In this document: positions 36,301 to 48,300 of the stretch, piece by piece
How positions within the stretch are numbered: position 1 is the stretch's first letter
Layout of the letters: each line of letters begins with the position of its first letter
Assembly: GCA_963716735.1 (NCBI GenBank)
Contig: OY970321.1
Span: 806,001-870,000, forward strand
DNA: 64,000 bases
Reading direction: 5' to 3'
DNA from: VRUE01 sp963716735
GTDB lineage: Bacteria; Actinomycetota; Thermoleophilia; Solirubrobacterales; 70-9
The notes under the pieces: model-generated
What the model was told of the DNA's origin: nothing
Databases searched by the model: none
What the model saw: the letters and a program-made list of their open reading frames with translations, nothing else
Made by a program: the position numbers and the translations under genes

Positions 36301-39300
36301 CGTTTGGTCCTTCTGCCTTTCTCCTCCCAGGCGGTGCGAACCGCCTCGACCGCGGCCTCCGTTCCTGAGATCACGATCGAGCTGGGGCCGTTGATCGCGG
36401 CGATCGAGAGCTCTGCCTCTTTGCTTGCGATCGACTCCTTTGCCTCCTCCTCGGTCGCCTCGATCGCGGCCATCGCTCCGCCCGCGGGCAGCGCGCCCAT
36501 CAGGCGGCCCCTCGCAGCGACCAGCTTGGCGGCGTCATCGAGCTCGATGACGCTGGCCACGTGCGCGGCGGCGATCTCGCCGATCGAGTGCCCGGCGAGA
36601 AGGTCGGGCTTCAGGCCGCGCTTTGCAAGCGCCTCGAAGAGCGCGACCTCGATCGCGAAGAGGGCCGGCTGAGCGTAGGTGGTGTCCTCGAGCTGGGCCG
36701 CGGCCTTCTTGCCCTTGGCGAAGACGATCTCCTTGAGTGGTGCCTCAAGATGCTGGTCGAGCTGCTCGCAGACTGCGTCGAAGGCGGTAGCGAAGTGCTC
36801 GTCCGACTCGTAGAGCTCCTTGCCCATGCCGAGTCGCTGGGAGCCCTGGCCGGTGAAGAGGTAGGCGAGCTTGCCGTCCTTGGCTCTGGCGGTGAGGACG
36901 TTGGGCGAGGGGTCGCCGTTTGCGAGGGCGCTCAGTGCGCTGAGCAGCTCATCTCTGTCGCTGCCGAGGGCGACTGCCCTGTGCTCGAACCCGGAGCGGG
37001 TGGTGGCGAGGGAGTAGGCGACGTCGGTGGGGTCTAGGTCTGGAATCTCGGTGAGGTGAGCCGCGAGTCGCTCCGCCGCCTCGGCCAGGGCCGGCTCCGC
37101 TTTGGCCGAGAGGGCGAGGGGGATCGGGCCGTCGAGGGGCTTTGCCTCGGGCGCCTCTCCCCCGTCCCTGTCCGGGCTCGGCGGCGCCTCCTCCAAGATC
37201 AAGTGCGCGTTGGTGCCGCTGATCCCGAAGGAGGAGATGCCGGCACGGCGCGGGCGACCGTTGACATCCCACTCGAGTTGCTCGCTCAGCAGCTCGATCT
37301 CCCCGGCCTCCCACTCGACCTTGGAGGAGGGGGCGTCGACGTGCAGCGTCTTCGGCAGGACGCCCCGCCGCATCGCCTCGGTCATCTTGATCACACCGGC
37401 CACCCCTGAAGCTGCCTGGGTATGGCCGATGTTGGACTTGATCGAGCCGAGCTTCAGTGGCTCGTCCCTGTCCTGGCCGTAGGTGGCGAGCAGGGCTCCC
37501 GCCTCGATCGGGTCGCCGAGGGTGGTTCCGGTGCCATGACCCTCGACGACGTCGACGTCCTTTGCCTCGAGGCGGGCGTTGGCGAGGGCTTGGCGGATGA
37601 CTCTCTCCTGGGAGGGTCCGTTGGGGGCGGTGAGCCCGTTGGAGGCGCCGTCCTGGTTCACCGCTGAGCCTTTGAGCAGGGCGAGGACGGGGTGGCCGTT
37701 TCGCTGCGCGTCTGAGAGGCGCTCGAGGACGAGCACTCCCACTCCCTCTGCCCAGGCGACCCCATCGGCCGCATCGGCGAAAGACTTGCAGCGGCCGTCG
37801 GGTGCCAGTCCACGCTGGGCGCTGTAGGAGATGAAGGGACTCGGCGTGGAGAGCACGGTGACCCCGCCAGCGAGAGCCAGACTGCACTCACCGCCGCGTA
37901 ATGCCTGCGATGCAAGGTGCATCGCCACCAGCGAGGAGGAGCAGGCGGTGTCGACGCTGACCGCCGGGCCCTCGAGGCCGAGGGTGTAGGAGACGCGGCC
38001 CGAGACGATGCTTTGCGTCATCCCCGGAGCGGGCCCGTAGTCCTGGTACATCACCCCCGTGAAGACGCCGGTCTGGGTCTTCTTCAGCCCGGCCGGGTCG
38101 ATGCCGGCGTCCTCGAGCGCCTCCCAGCAGGATTCGAGCAGGAGGCGCTGCTGGGGATCGGCTACCAGGGCCTCCCGCGGCGAGATGCCGAAGAACTCGG
38201 GGTCGAATTCACCGGCGCCGGCGAGGAAGCCGCCCTCACGTGTATAGGAGGTGCCGAAGTTCTCAGGGTCGGGGTTGTAGAGGCGCTCGACGTCCCAGCC
38301 GCGGTCGCCGGGGAACTCCGAGATGGCGTCGCGGCCCTCGGCGACCAGCTTCCACAGCCCTTGGGGAGAGTTGACCCCGCCGGGGTAGCGGCAGGCCATG
38401 CCGACGATCGCGATCGGCTCATCGCTCGCCTGGGCTCTCACGGCGACCTTCGTGGCGCCACCGCTTGCAGTCGTCTCAGCGAGCAGGTGCGCCGCCAGGG
38501 CAGTGGAATTCGGGTGGTCGAAGACCACGGTTGCCGATAGGCGCATTCCCGCGATCAAATCGAGGCGGTTGCGCAGCTCCACGGCGGCGAGCGAATCGAA
38601 GCCGAGCTCCTGGAAGGCCTTGTCGGACTCGATCTCCTCGGCGGAGGCGTGGCCGAGAATCGCGGCCACCTGGGAGCGGACCAGATCGAGCACATGACCC
38701 TCGCGCTCGGCCTCGGGCAACTGGGCAAGCGTCGCCTCCAGAGCCCCCGAGGTCGTGCTGCGTCGCTTCGGAACGCGGATCAGGCCGCGATAGATCGGCG
38801 GCAGAGCACCTACCGAGGCGAGGGCCCTGAGCCCGGCCGTGTTGAGTGGCATCGCAAGGACGGTGGAGCGGGCGCTATCGAGAGCCGCATCGAGGAGACC
38901 GAGACCGCGCTCCCCCGAGAGCGCTTCGACCCCAGAGCGCTGCATCCGTGCAAGGTCGGCCTCACCGAGCTCAGAGATCATCCCTCCCTCCTGCTCCCAG
39001 AGCCCCCAGGCGATCGAGGTGGCCGCAAGGCCCTCGGCCCGACGCTGCTGCGCGAGGGCGTCGAGGAAGACGTTGGCGGCGGCGTAGTTGGCCTGGCCGG
39101 AGCCGCCAAGGGTGCCCGCCACCGAGGAGAAGAGGACAAAGGCGGAGAGGTCGATGCCTGCGGTCAGCTCATGCAGGTTCCAGACGGCATCGACCTTGGG
39201 AGCGAAGACCCGGTCGATCTGCTCGGGCTCCATCGTCTCGATCGTGCCGTCGGCAAGGGCGCCGGCGCAGTGGACTACTGCGCCCAATGGGTGCTCTTTG

Positions 39301-42300
39301 GGGACCCCGGCAAGGAGCTTCTCGAGTGCTTTGCGATCTGAGACATCACAGGCGGCGATCGTCGTCCTTGCTCCCATCTCCTCTAGCTCTGCCTGCAGCT
39401 CCTCGGCTCCCTCTGCCTCGGGACCGCTGCGGCTGACCAGGAGCAGGTGACGGGCGCCGTGGCGCTCGGCGAGGTGGCGGGCGGTGAGCGCGCCGAGGCC
39501 GCCGGTGGCGCCGGTGATCAGCACGGTGCGCTCGGGGGCGATCGCCCGCGGGAGGGTTAGCACGACCTTGCCGACGTTCTTGCCCTCGCGCAGGTGGCGG
39601 AAGGCCTGCGGCGCCTCGCGCATGTCCCAAGTCGTTATCGGGGGGTGGCGCTGGGCTCCCTGCTCGACCAGCGCCACGATCTCGGCGAGCATCTCCCCGG
39701 TGCGGGTGGGGCCAGCGTCGAGCAGGTCGAAGGAACGGTAGGAGACCTCGCGATGCTCGGCCGCGATCTGCTCGGGGTCGCGGACGTCGGTCTTGCCCAT
39801 CTCGAGGAAGCGACCCCCCCGGGGCAAAAGGTCGAGCGAGGCCTCGACGAATTCCCCGGCAAGGGCGTTGAGCACCACGTCAACACCCTCGCCCTCGGTG
39901 ACCCGCAGGAACTTGTCCTTGAACTCGAGATCGCGCGAGGAGGCGATGTGGTCGTCGTCGAGCCCCGCCTCGCGCAGCACGTCCCACTTGGTGGGGCTGG
40001 CCGTGGCGAAGACCTCGGCGCCGATGTGGCGGGCGAGGCCGATCGCCGCCGTCCCCACTCCCCCAGCACCGGCGTGGATCAGGATCCTTTCGCCCGCCTT
40101 CAGCCCGGCGAGGTCCCGCAGGGCATAGTAGGCGGTGGCAAAGACGATCGGCATCGCCGCCGCCTGCTCAAAGGACCAGCTCTCGGGGATCGCGATGAGC
40201 AGGTCGGGAGTGCTGGTGGCGAGTGGACCGAAGGCCTCGTGGACCAATCCCATCACGCGGTCCCCGGGGGCTAGGTCCGCGACCTCCGCACCGGTCTCGA
40301 CCACCACCCCGGCGCCCTCACTGCCGATCGTCGCTTCGCCGGGATAGAGACCGAGGGCAATCAGAACGTCGCGGAAGTTGAGCCCAGCAGCGTGCATCTG
40401 GATCCGCACCCCGGTCGGCCCCAACGGCCCCTGTGGGCTGGGGACCAGGGCAAGGGCATCCAGGGTGCCGCGCTTGGTGGAGTCGAGGTGCCAAGGACCA
40501 GCCGGTGGGATCAGCGAGTCCCCTGTGCCCTCGACCGCCATTGCCCGCGGCGCCAGGGTCCGTCCCTCGCGCAGGGCGAGCTGGGGCTCTTCAGTGCCGA
40601 GCGCCAAAGCCGCGGGCAGCGCCGCCTCCGATGCTTCGCTGCCGTCGGTGTCTACGAGGACGAAGCGGCCGGGGTGCTCCGATTGAGCCGAGCGGACGAG
40701 GCCCCAGATCGCGGCGGCGGCGGGGTCGGGAGACTCCTCGGCGGTGGTGGCCATCGCACCCTCGGTGATCAGCGCCAGGCGCGAGTCGAGCTTTGACTCA
40801 TCCGCGAGCCAGCGCTGGATCTGACTCAGGGTGGCCTGCGTCGCATTGCGCGCCGCTTCGGCCGGCGAGGCATCGGGCTCGATCTCACAGTGCAGGAGCT
40901 CGACCTCGGGGGGGAGCTCCTCTTGATCGGGGAGGGGGGTCTCGGCCCACTCGAGGCCAAGGAGCCTGTCGGCATCCAGGCCCGGCGCCTGGATCTGGAC
41001 TGAGGGAAGCGGCCGCAGGACGAGCGAGTCAACCGTGGCCAACGGCATGCCGTCCCTGTCGGCGAGGGAGAGAGATACCTCGCCCGCGACTCCGAGTCCG
41101 ATCATGACCCGCAGCTCGCTCGGCCCTTGGGCCTGTAGGGAGACCCCCCTCCAAGAGAAGGGCAGCCGGGTCTCGCTGGAGCCTTGCTCGGCGAGCGCGA
41201 TGCCATGCAGGGCAGCGTCGAGCAGGGCCGGATGAATGGCGAAGCGCTCCGCCTCCCAGCTCTGCTCCTCCGAGAGGGACACCTCGGCGTAGACCTGCTC
41301 GCCCTGCCTCCAAGCCGCACTTAGTCTCTGGAAGGCCGGGCCGTACTCGAGGCCCTGCTCGGCGAGGCGGTCGTAGAGGTACTCGACCTCTATGGACTCT
41401 GCACCCTCTGGGGGCCAAGCATCCAGAGGCCGGGGGGCAGCGGCGAGTCGCTCGGAAAGCGAGCCGCTTGCGTTTCGGGTCCACTCGGCCTCCTCTTCGT
41501 CCGGGCGCGAGTGGATAGCGATCGCTCGCTGCCCACCCTCCTCTGGGCCGGAGACAGCTACCTGGATCGCCACCGCCCCAGCCTCGGGGAGGACCAGGGG
41601 GATCTCCAGGGTCAGCTCTTCGATCGTCTCGGCCGCAACCTGCTCTGCCGCCCGCAGCGCCAGCTCGACGAAGGCAGTACCGGGGAGCAGGACGTTCTCG
41701 CCAACCCTGTGGTCCGCGAGCCAGGGTTGGGTGGAGAGCGAAAGGCGGCCGGTGAGGGTGAGGCCACCGTCGCTCGGGTCCTCAATCGCTGCTCCCAACA
41801 GCGGGTGCTCGGGGTTGCTCTGCCCGATCGCGCTCGCGTCGGCCGTTCCACTCGAAAGCGAGTCGAGCCAGTAACGCTCGCGCTGGAAGGGATAGGTCGG
41901 CAGCGGGACGCGCTTGGCGCCTGTGCCCTTGAAGAAGGTTCCCCAGTCGGGCTTTGCCCCGGAGGCGTGGGCGCCAGCGATGGCGGTGGAGACCGCGATG
42001 TCCTCAGGGCGGCCCTCGCGCAGGGTCGGGACAAAGGCGACTTGTGCCTCCTCGCCGAGGGACTCGCGCGCCATCGCGCAGAGGACCGGGTCGGGGCCGA
42101 GCTCCAGGTGGGTGCTCGCCCCCTGCGCCTGCAGGGTCGTGACCGCGTCGGCGAAGCGCACCGCCTCGCGCACGTGGCGGACCCAGTAGGCGGGGTCGGT
42201 GCCCTGCTCGGGAGCGAGCAGCTCTCCGGTCAGGTTGGAGACGATCGGGATTCTGGGCTCGCTGAAGCTGAGACTCGCCGCGATCTCGCCGAACTCCCCG

Positions 42301-45300
42301 AGCATCGGCTCCATCAGCGGCGAGTGGAAGGCGTGGGAGACGGCGAGGCGTTTGGTCCTTCTGCCCTTCTCCTCCCAGGCGGTGCGGACCTCTTCGACCG
42401 CGGCCTCCGTTCCTGAGATCACGATCGAGGTCGGGCCGTTGATCGCGGCGATCGAGAGCTCTGCCTCTTTGCTTGCGATCGATTCCGTCGCCTCCTCCTC
42501 GGTCGCCTCGATCGCGGCCATCGCCCCGCCCTTTGGCAGGGCGCCCATCAGGCGGCCTCTTGCGGCGACCAGCTTCGCCGCGTCGCCAAGGTCGAGGACA
42601 CCGGCCACATACGCGGCGGCGATCTCGCCGATCGAGTGGCCGGCGAGCAGGTCGGGCTTCAGGCCGCGCTTGGCGAGCGCCTCAAAGAGGGCGACCTCGA
42701 TCGCGAAGAGGGCGGGCTGGGCACAGGTGGTGTCCTCGAGCTGTGCTGCCGCTTTCTTGCCCTTGGCGAAGACGATCTCCTCGAGCGGGGTCTCGAGGTG
42801 TTGGTCGAGCTGCTCGCAGACCCGGTCGAAGGCCTCTTTGAAGTTCTCATCTGACTCATAGAGCTCCTTGCCCATGCCGAGTCGCTGGGAGCCCTGGCCG
42901 GTGAAGAGGTAGGCGAGCTTGCCGTCCTTGGCTCTGGCGTTGAGGACGTTGGGCGAAGGGTCGCCGTTGGCGAGGGCGGTGAGCGAGGCGAGCAGCTCGT
43001 CGCGATCCCTGCCAAATGCCACCGCTCTGTGCTCCATCGCGGAGCGGGTGGTCAGCAGCGAGTAGGCGACGTTGGTCAGGTCGAGGCCTGGGTTCTCGGT
43101 GAGGTGAGCCGCGAGTCGCTCCGCCGCCTCGGCCAGGGCGGGCTCTGCTTTGGCCGAGAGGGCGAGGGGGATCAGGCCGTCGAGGGGCTTTGCCTCGGGT
43201 GCCTCTCCCCCGTCCCTGTCCGGGCTAGGCGGCGCCTCCTCCAGGATCACATGGGCATTGGTGCCGCTGATGCCGAAGGAGGAGATGCCTGCTCTGCGCG
43301 GGCGACCGTTGACATCCCACTCGGCCTGCTCACCGAGCAGCTCGATCTTCCCCGTCTCCCACTCGACCTTCGAGGAGGGAGCGTCTACGTGAAGCGTCTT
43401 CGGCATGACCCCTTCGCGCATCGCCTGGGTCATCTTGATTACACCTGCGACTCCCGCGGCGGCCTGGCTGTGGCCAATGTTGGACTTGATCGAGCCGAGC
43501 TTCAGGGGGGTCTCCCTGTCCTGGCCGTAGGTGGCGAGCAGCGCTCCGGCCTCGATCGGGTCGCCGAGGGTGGTGCCGGTGCCGTGGGCCTCGACGACGT
43601 CGACGTCCTTTGCCTCCAGGCGGGCGTTGGCAAGCGCCTGGCGGATCACCCGCTCCTGGGAGGGACCGTTGGGCGCGGAGAAGCCGTTGGAGGCTCCGTC
43701 CTGGTTGACGGCGGAGCCTCTGAGCAGGGCAATTACGGGGTGTCCATTTCGCTCCGCGTCGGAGAGGCGCTCCAAGACGAGGACACCGACGCCCTCCGAC
43801 CAGGCGACCCCGTCGGCCCCCTCGGCGAAGGACTTGCAGCGGCCATCCGGGGCGAGGCCGCGCTGCGCACTGAAAGCGGTGAAGGCCGCCGGAGTTGAGA
43901 GGACCGCCACTCCGCCGGCCAACGCCAATGCACACTCGCCGCCGCGCAATGCCTGGGAGGCGAGGTGCATCGCCACCAGCGAAGAGGAGCAGGCGGTGTC
44001 GACCGTGAGCGCCGGCCCCTCGAGGCCAAGGGTGTAGGAGACGCGGCCAGAGACAACGCTCGAGGTCATTCCCGGGACAGGGCCATAGTCGCGGAACCCG
44101 ACCCCGGCGAAGACTCCGGTCTGGGACCTTTGCAGCGAGGCAGGGTCGATTCCCGCGTCCTCGAGCGCCTCCCAGGAGGATTCGAGCAAGAGACGCTCCT
44201 GGGGGTCGGTGACCAGCGCCTCGCGCGGGGAAATGCCGAAGAACTCGGGGTCGAAGTCGGCCGCGTCGGCCATGAAGCCGCCCTCGCGGGCGTAAGAGGT
44301 GCCGAAGCTGTCGGGATCGGGGTTGTAGAGGCGCTCCGTGTCCCAGCCGCGGTTATCGGGGAACTCCGAGATGCCATCGCGGCCCTCGGCTACCAGCTGC
44401 CAGAGCCCTGCGGGCGAGTTGACCCCTCCCGGGTAGCGGCAGGCCATACCGACAATCGCGATCGGCTCGTCGCTTGACTGTGCCTTGACAGCGACCTGCC
44501 TTACTCCGCCGCCCGCTGTCGCTCCGGCCAGCAGGTGCTCTGCGAGGCCGGCAGCGCTCGGGTAATCGAAGACCACGGTGGCACCGATCTGAAGCCCCGT
44601 CGCCGCACTCAGCCTGTTGCGCAGCTCGATCGCCCCCAGGGAGTCCAGGCCCATCTCCTGGAAGGCCCTGTCGGGCTCGACGTCGGCTGAGGAGGCGTGG
44701 CCGAGGACGGCGGCGGCGTTGGTGCGCACGAGATCGAGGACAAGCCCCTCTCGCCCTGCCTCTGGGGTCTCGGCGAGGAGGCGGGCGAGCGAGCCCTGCT
44801 CTGCCTCTGTGCGGGCGGAGACACGGACAAGCCCGCGCATGATCGGCGCCAGCGCCCCTCCCTGAGCGCGGGAGCGCAGCGCGGCGGTGTCGAAGTTGAC
44901 CGGGGCGATCAGCGGCTCGGTGAGCTCTGTGGCGGCGTCGAAGAGCTCGAGGCCCTGCTCGGTGGACATGCGGGCAAAGCCCAGGCGCTGGCGGAGCTGG
45001 TTTGAGAAGCGCTCCATCAGCTCCTCGTTTGCCATCAGCTCAGCGCCCTGCTCTCCCCCGAGGCGGCTCTTTTGGTCCCACTGGCCCCAGGCAAGGGCGG
45101 TCGCGGGCAGGCCTTCCGCGTGGCGCAGCGATGCCAGCGCGTCGAGGAAGTTGTTGGCGGCGGCGTAGTTGGCCTGGGCAGCGCCTCCCAGGACCCCCGC
45201 GGCGGAGGAGAAGAGGATGAACCGGGAGATGTCCTGCTCCTTGCTCAGCTCGTGCAGGTGCCAGGCCGCGGTCGCCTTGGGGGCCATCGTGCCCTTGAGG

Positions 45301-48300
45301 CGCTCTGGGGTCATCGAGTCGAGGACGCCGTCGTCGATCGAGCCGGCGGAGTGGACGATCGCTCCCAATGGGTGTTTGTCTGGAATCGAGGCAAAGAGCT
45401 TTTCGAGGGCTTTGCGGTCGGTTACGTCACAGGCGGCGATCTGTGTCTTTGCTCCCAGCCCTTCGAGCTCTGCTTGCAGCTCACTCGCTCCGCTTGTCTC
45501 GGGCCCACGCCTGCTGACCAAGAGCAGGTGGCGGGCACCGTGGTGCTCTGCGAGGTGGCGGGCGACCGTCGCGCCGATGCCGCTGAGCCCGCCGGTGATC
45601 AGGACGGTGCGCTCGGGGTCGATCGGCTCCGCCTTTGCCTCTTCCTGCTCGGCGCTCACCTTGGCCAGGCGGGGGACGAGGAGCTCTCCCTCGCGCAGGG
45701 CGATCTGGGGCTCTTCTGCTCCCAGTGCGAGCGCTGCCGCCATCGCCTCCTTGGAGGCATCGGTGCCGTCGCTGTCGATCAGGGCGAAGCGGCCGGGGTG
45801 CTCTGAGGTGGCGGAGCGCACCAGGCCCCATACGGGAGCTGCGGTGAGGTCCGGGGCCTCTCCTTGGGCGGTTGGGATCGCATTGGTGGTGAGGAAGGTC
45901 AGGCGGGTGCCCTCGGGCTGCTCTTGGGCTGCCCATTGCTGGGCTTGGGCGAGGGCCTGCTCCGCGGTTGCCTGGGCTGCCTCCGGGACCTCTCCCTCGA
46001 TTGGGGTGATCTCGATCAGCTCGTGCTCTTGTTCCTCTTGCTCTGCTGCCTCGCCGGGCTCGGCGGGGGCCTGCACTGGCTGCCAGGCGACCTTGTGCAA
46101 GAAGCGGCGGCGGGCCGCGTTTCGCAGCTCGGAGAGCTCGAGGGGCTGGGCGGTGAGTGAGGCGATCGTGAAGAGGGGGGTGCCGTCGGGCCCGAAGGCG
46201 GTGATGGCGTGCTGCTCAGAGAGGGCGATGCGCAGGGTCGGCTCATCGGAGCCGTAGAGGTTGACCTCGGTGTAGAGGTGGGTGTCGGCTTGCCAGGCTG
46301 CGGCAATGCCTTGGAAGGCGGCGCCGTTGTGGAGTCCGTACCCGGCGAGGCGCTCGTAGAGGTCCTCTGGCTCAAGCTGCTCTGCGCCCTCGGGGGGCCA
46401 GGCGCCCAGGGGCTCTGTGGTGGCGGGAGGCTCGGTGGAGAGAGTGCCGCTTGCGTTCCTGACCCACTCGGCGTCCTCTTGGTCAGGGCGGGAGTGGATC
46501 GCGATCTCGCGGCGGCCCTCCTCGTCTGCTCCCGAGGCCGAGACCTGGATCGCCACAGAGCCCGAGTCGGGGATGACCAGCGGCGCCTGCAGGTCGAGCT
46601 GCTCGACGGTCTGGGTGCCGAGCTGCCCGGCGGCTCTCAAGACCAGGTCGATCAGGGCGGTGGCGGGCAAAAGCGTCGTCTTGGCCAGTGCGTGGGGGGC
46701 CAGCCACATCTGGGTGGAGGCCGAGAGGCGACCGGTGAGGGTGAGGCCGCCACTTACCGGGTCCTCGATCGCCGCGCCCAGCAACGGGTGGCCGGCCTCA
46801 CCCAGGCCGGCGGAGCCGAGGTCTGCCGTGGCGCTGGAGGCGAGCCAGTAGCGCTCGCGCTGGAAGGGGTAGGTGGGCAGCGGGACGCGCTTGGCGGCGG
46901 TGCCGGCGAAGAAGACGCTCCAGTCGAGCCTTGCCCCAGAGGCAAAGGCTTCGGCGATGGCCGTTGAGATCGCACCGGCCTCAGGGCGGCTCTCGCGCAG
47001 GGTCGGGACGAAGGCTGCCTGGGCCTCCTCGCCGAGACTCTCGCGCACCATCGCGCAGAGCACCGGGTCGGGTCCGAGCTCCAGGTAGGTGCTGGTCCCC
47101 TGCGCCCGCAGAGTGTTGACCGCGTCGGCGAAGCGCACCGCCTCGCGCACGTGGCGGACCCAGTAGGCGGGGTCGGTTGCCTGCTCGGCGCTGAGCAGCT
47201 CTCCGGTCAGGTTGGAGACGATCGGGATCTTGGGCTCGGTGAAGCCGATGCCTTCTGCGATCTCACCGAACTCCCCGAGCATCGGCTCGATCAGCGGCGA
47301 GTGGAAGGCGTGGGAGACGGCGAGGCGTTTGGTCCTTCTGCCCTTCTCCTCCCACTGGGTGCGGACCTCTTCGACCGCGGCCTCTGCACCGGAGATCACG
47401 ATCGAGCTCGGGCCGTTGATCGCGGCGATCGAGAGCTCTGCCTCTTTGCCGGCGATCGATTCCGCTGCCTCCTCCTCGGTTGCCTCGATCGCGGCCATCG
47501 CCCCGCCCTCCGGCAGGGCGCCCATCAGGCGGCCTCTGGCCGCGACCAGCTTCGCCGCATCGTCCAGGCCGATCGCACCGGCAACATGCGCGGCGGCGAT
47601 CTCGCCGATCGAGTGTCCGGCGAGGATGTCGGGCTTCAGGCCTCGCTTGGCGAGCGCCTCATGCAGAGAGACCTCGATCGCAAAGAGGGCGGGCTGGGCG
47701 TAGGTCGTGTCCTCGAGCTGCGCTGCCGCCTTCTTGCCCTTGGCGAAGACGATCTCCTCGAGTGAGACCTCCAGGTGCTGGTCGAGCTGCTCGCAGACGG
47801 CGTCGAAGGCAGCAGCGAAGTTCGTGTCTGACTCGTAGAGCTCCTTGCCCATGCCGAGTCGCTGGGAGCCCTGGCCGGTGAAGAGGTAGGCGAGCTTGCC
47901 GTCCTTGGCGCGGGCGGTGAGGACGTTGGGCGAGGGCTCGCCGCTTGCGAGAGCGATGAGCGAGGCGAGCAGCTCGTCGCGGTCGTCGCCCAACGCCACT
48001 GCTCTGTGCTCCATCGCGGACCGGGTGCTCAGCAGCGAGTAGGCGACGTCGGTCGGGTCGAGGTCGGGACTCGCTTCGAGGTGAGAGCGCAGGCGCTCCG
48101 CGGCATCTGCCAGGGCCGGCTCTGCTTTGGCCGAGAGGGCGAGGGGGATCGGGCCCCGCAGTGGCGCACTCGCGGGTGTCTCTCCCTCCTCCTTGCCAGG
48201 GCTCGACGGCGCCTCCTCCAGGATCACGTGGGCGTTGGTGCCGCTGATCCCGAAGGAGGAGACGCCGGCTCTGCGCGGGGCGCCGTTGACATCCCAAGGA

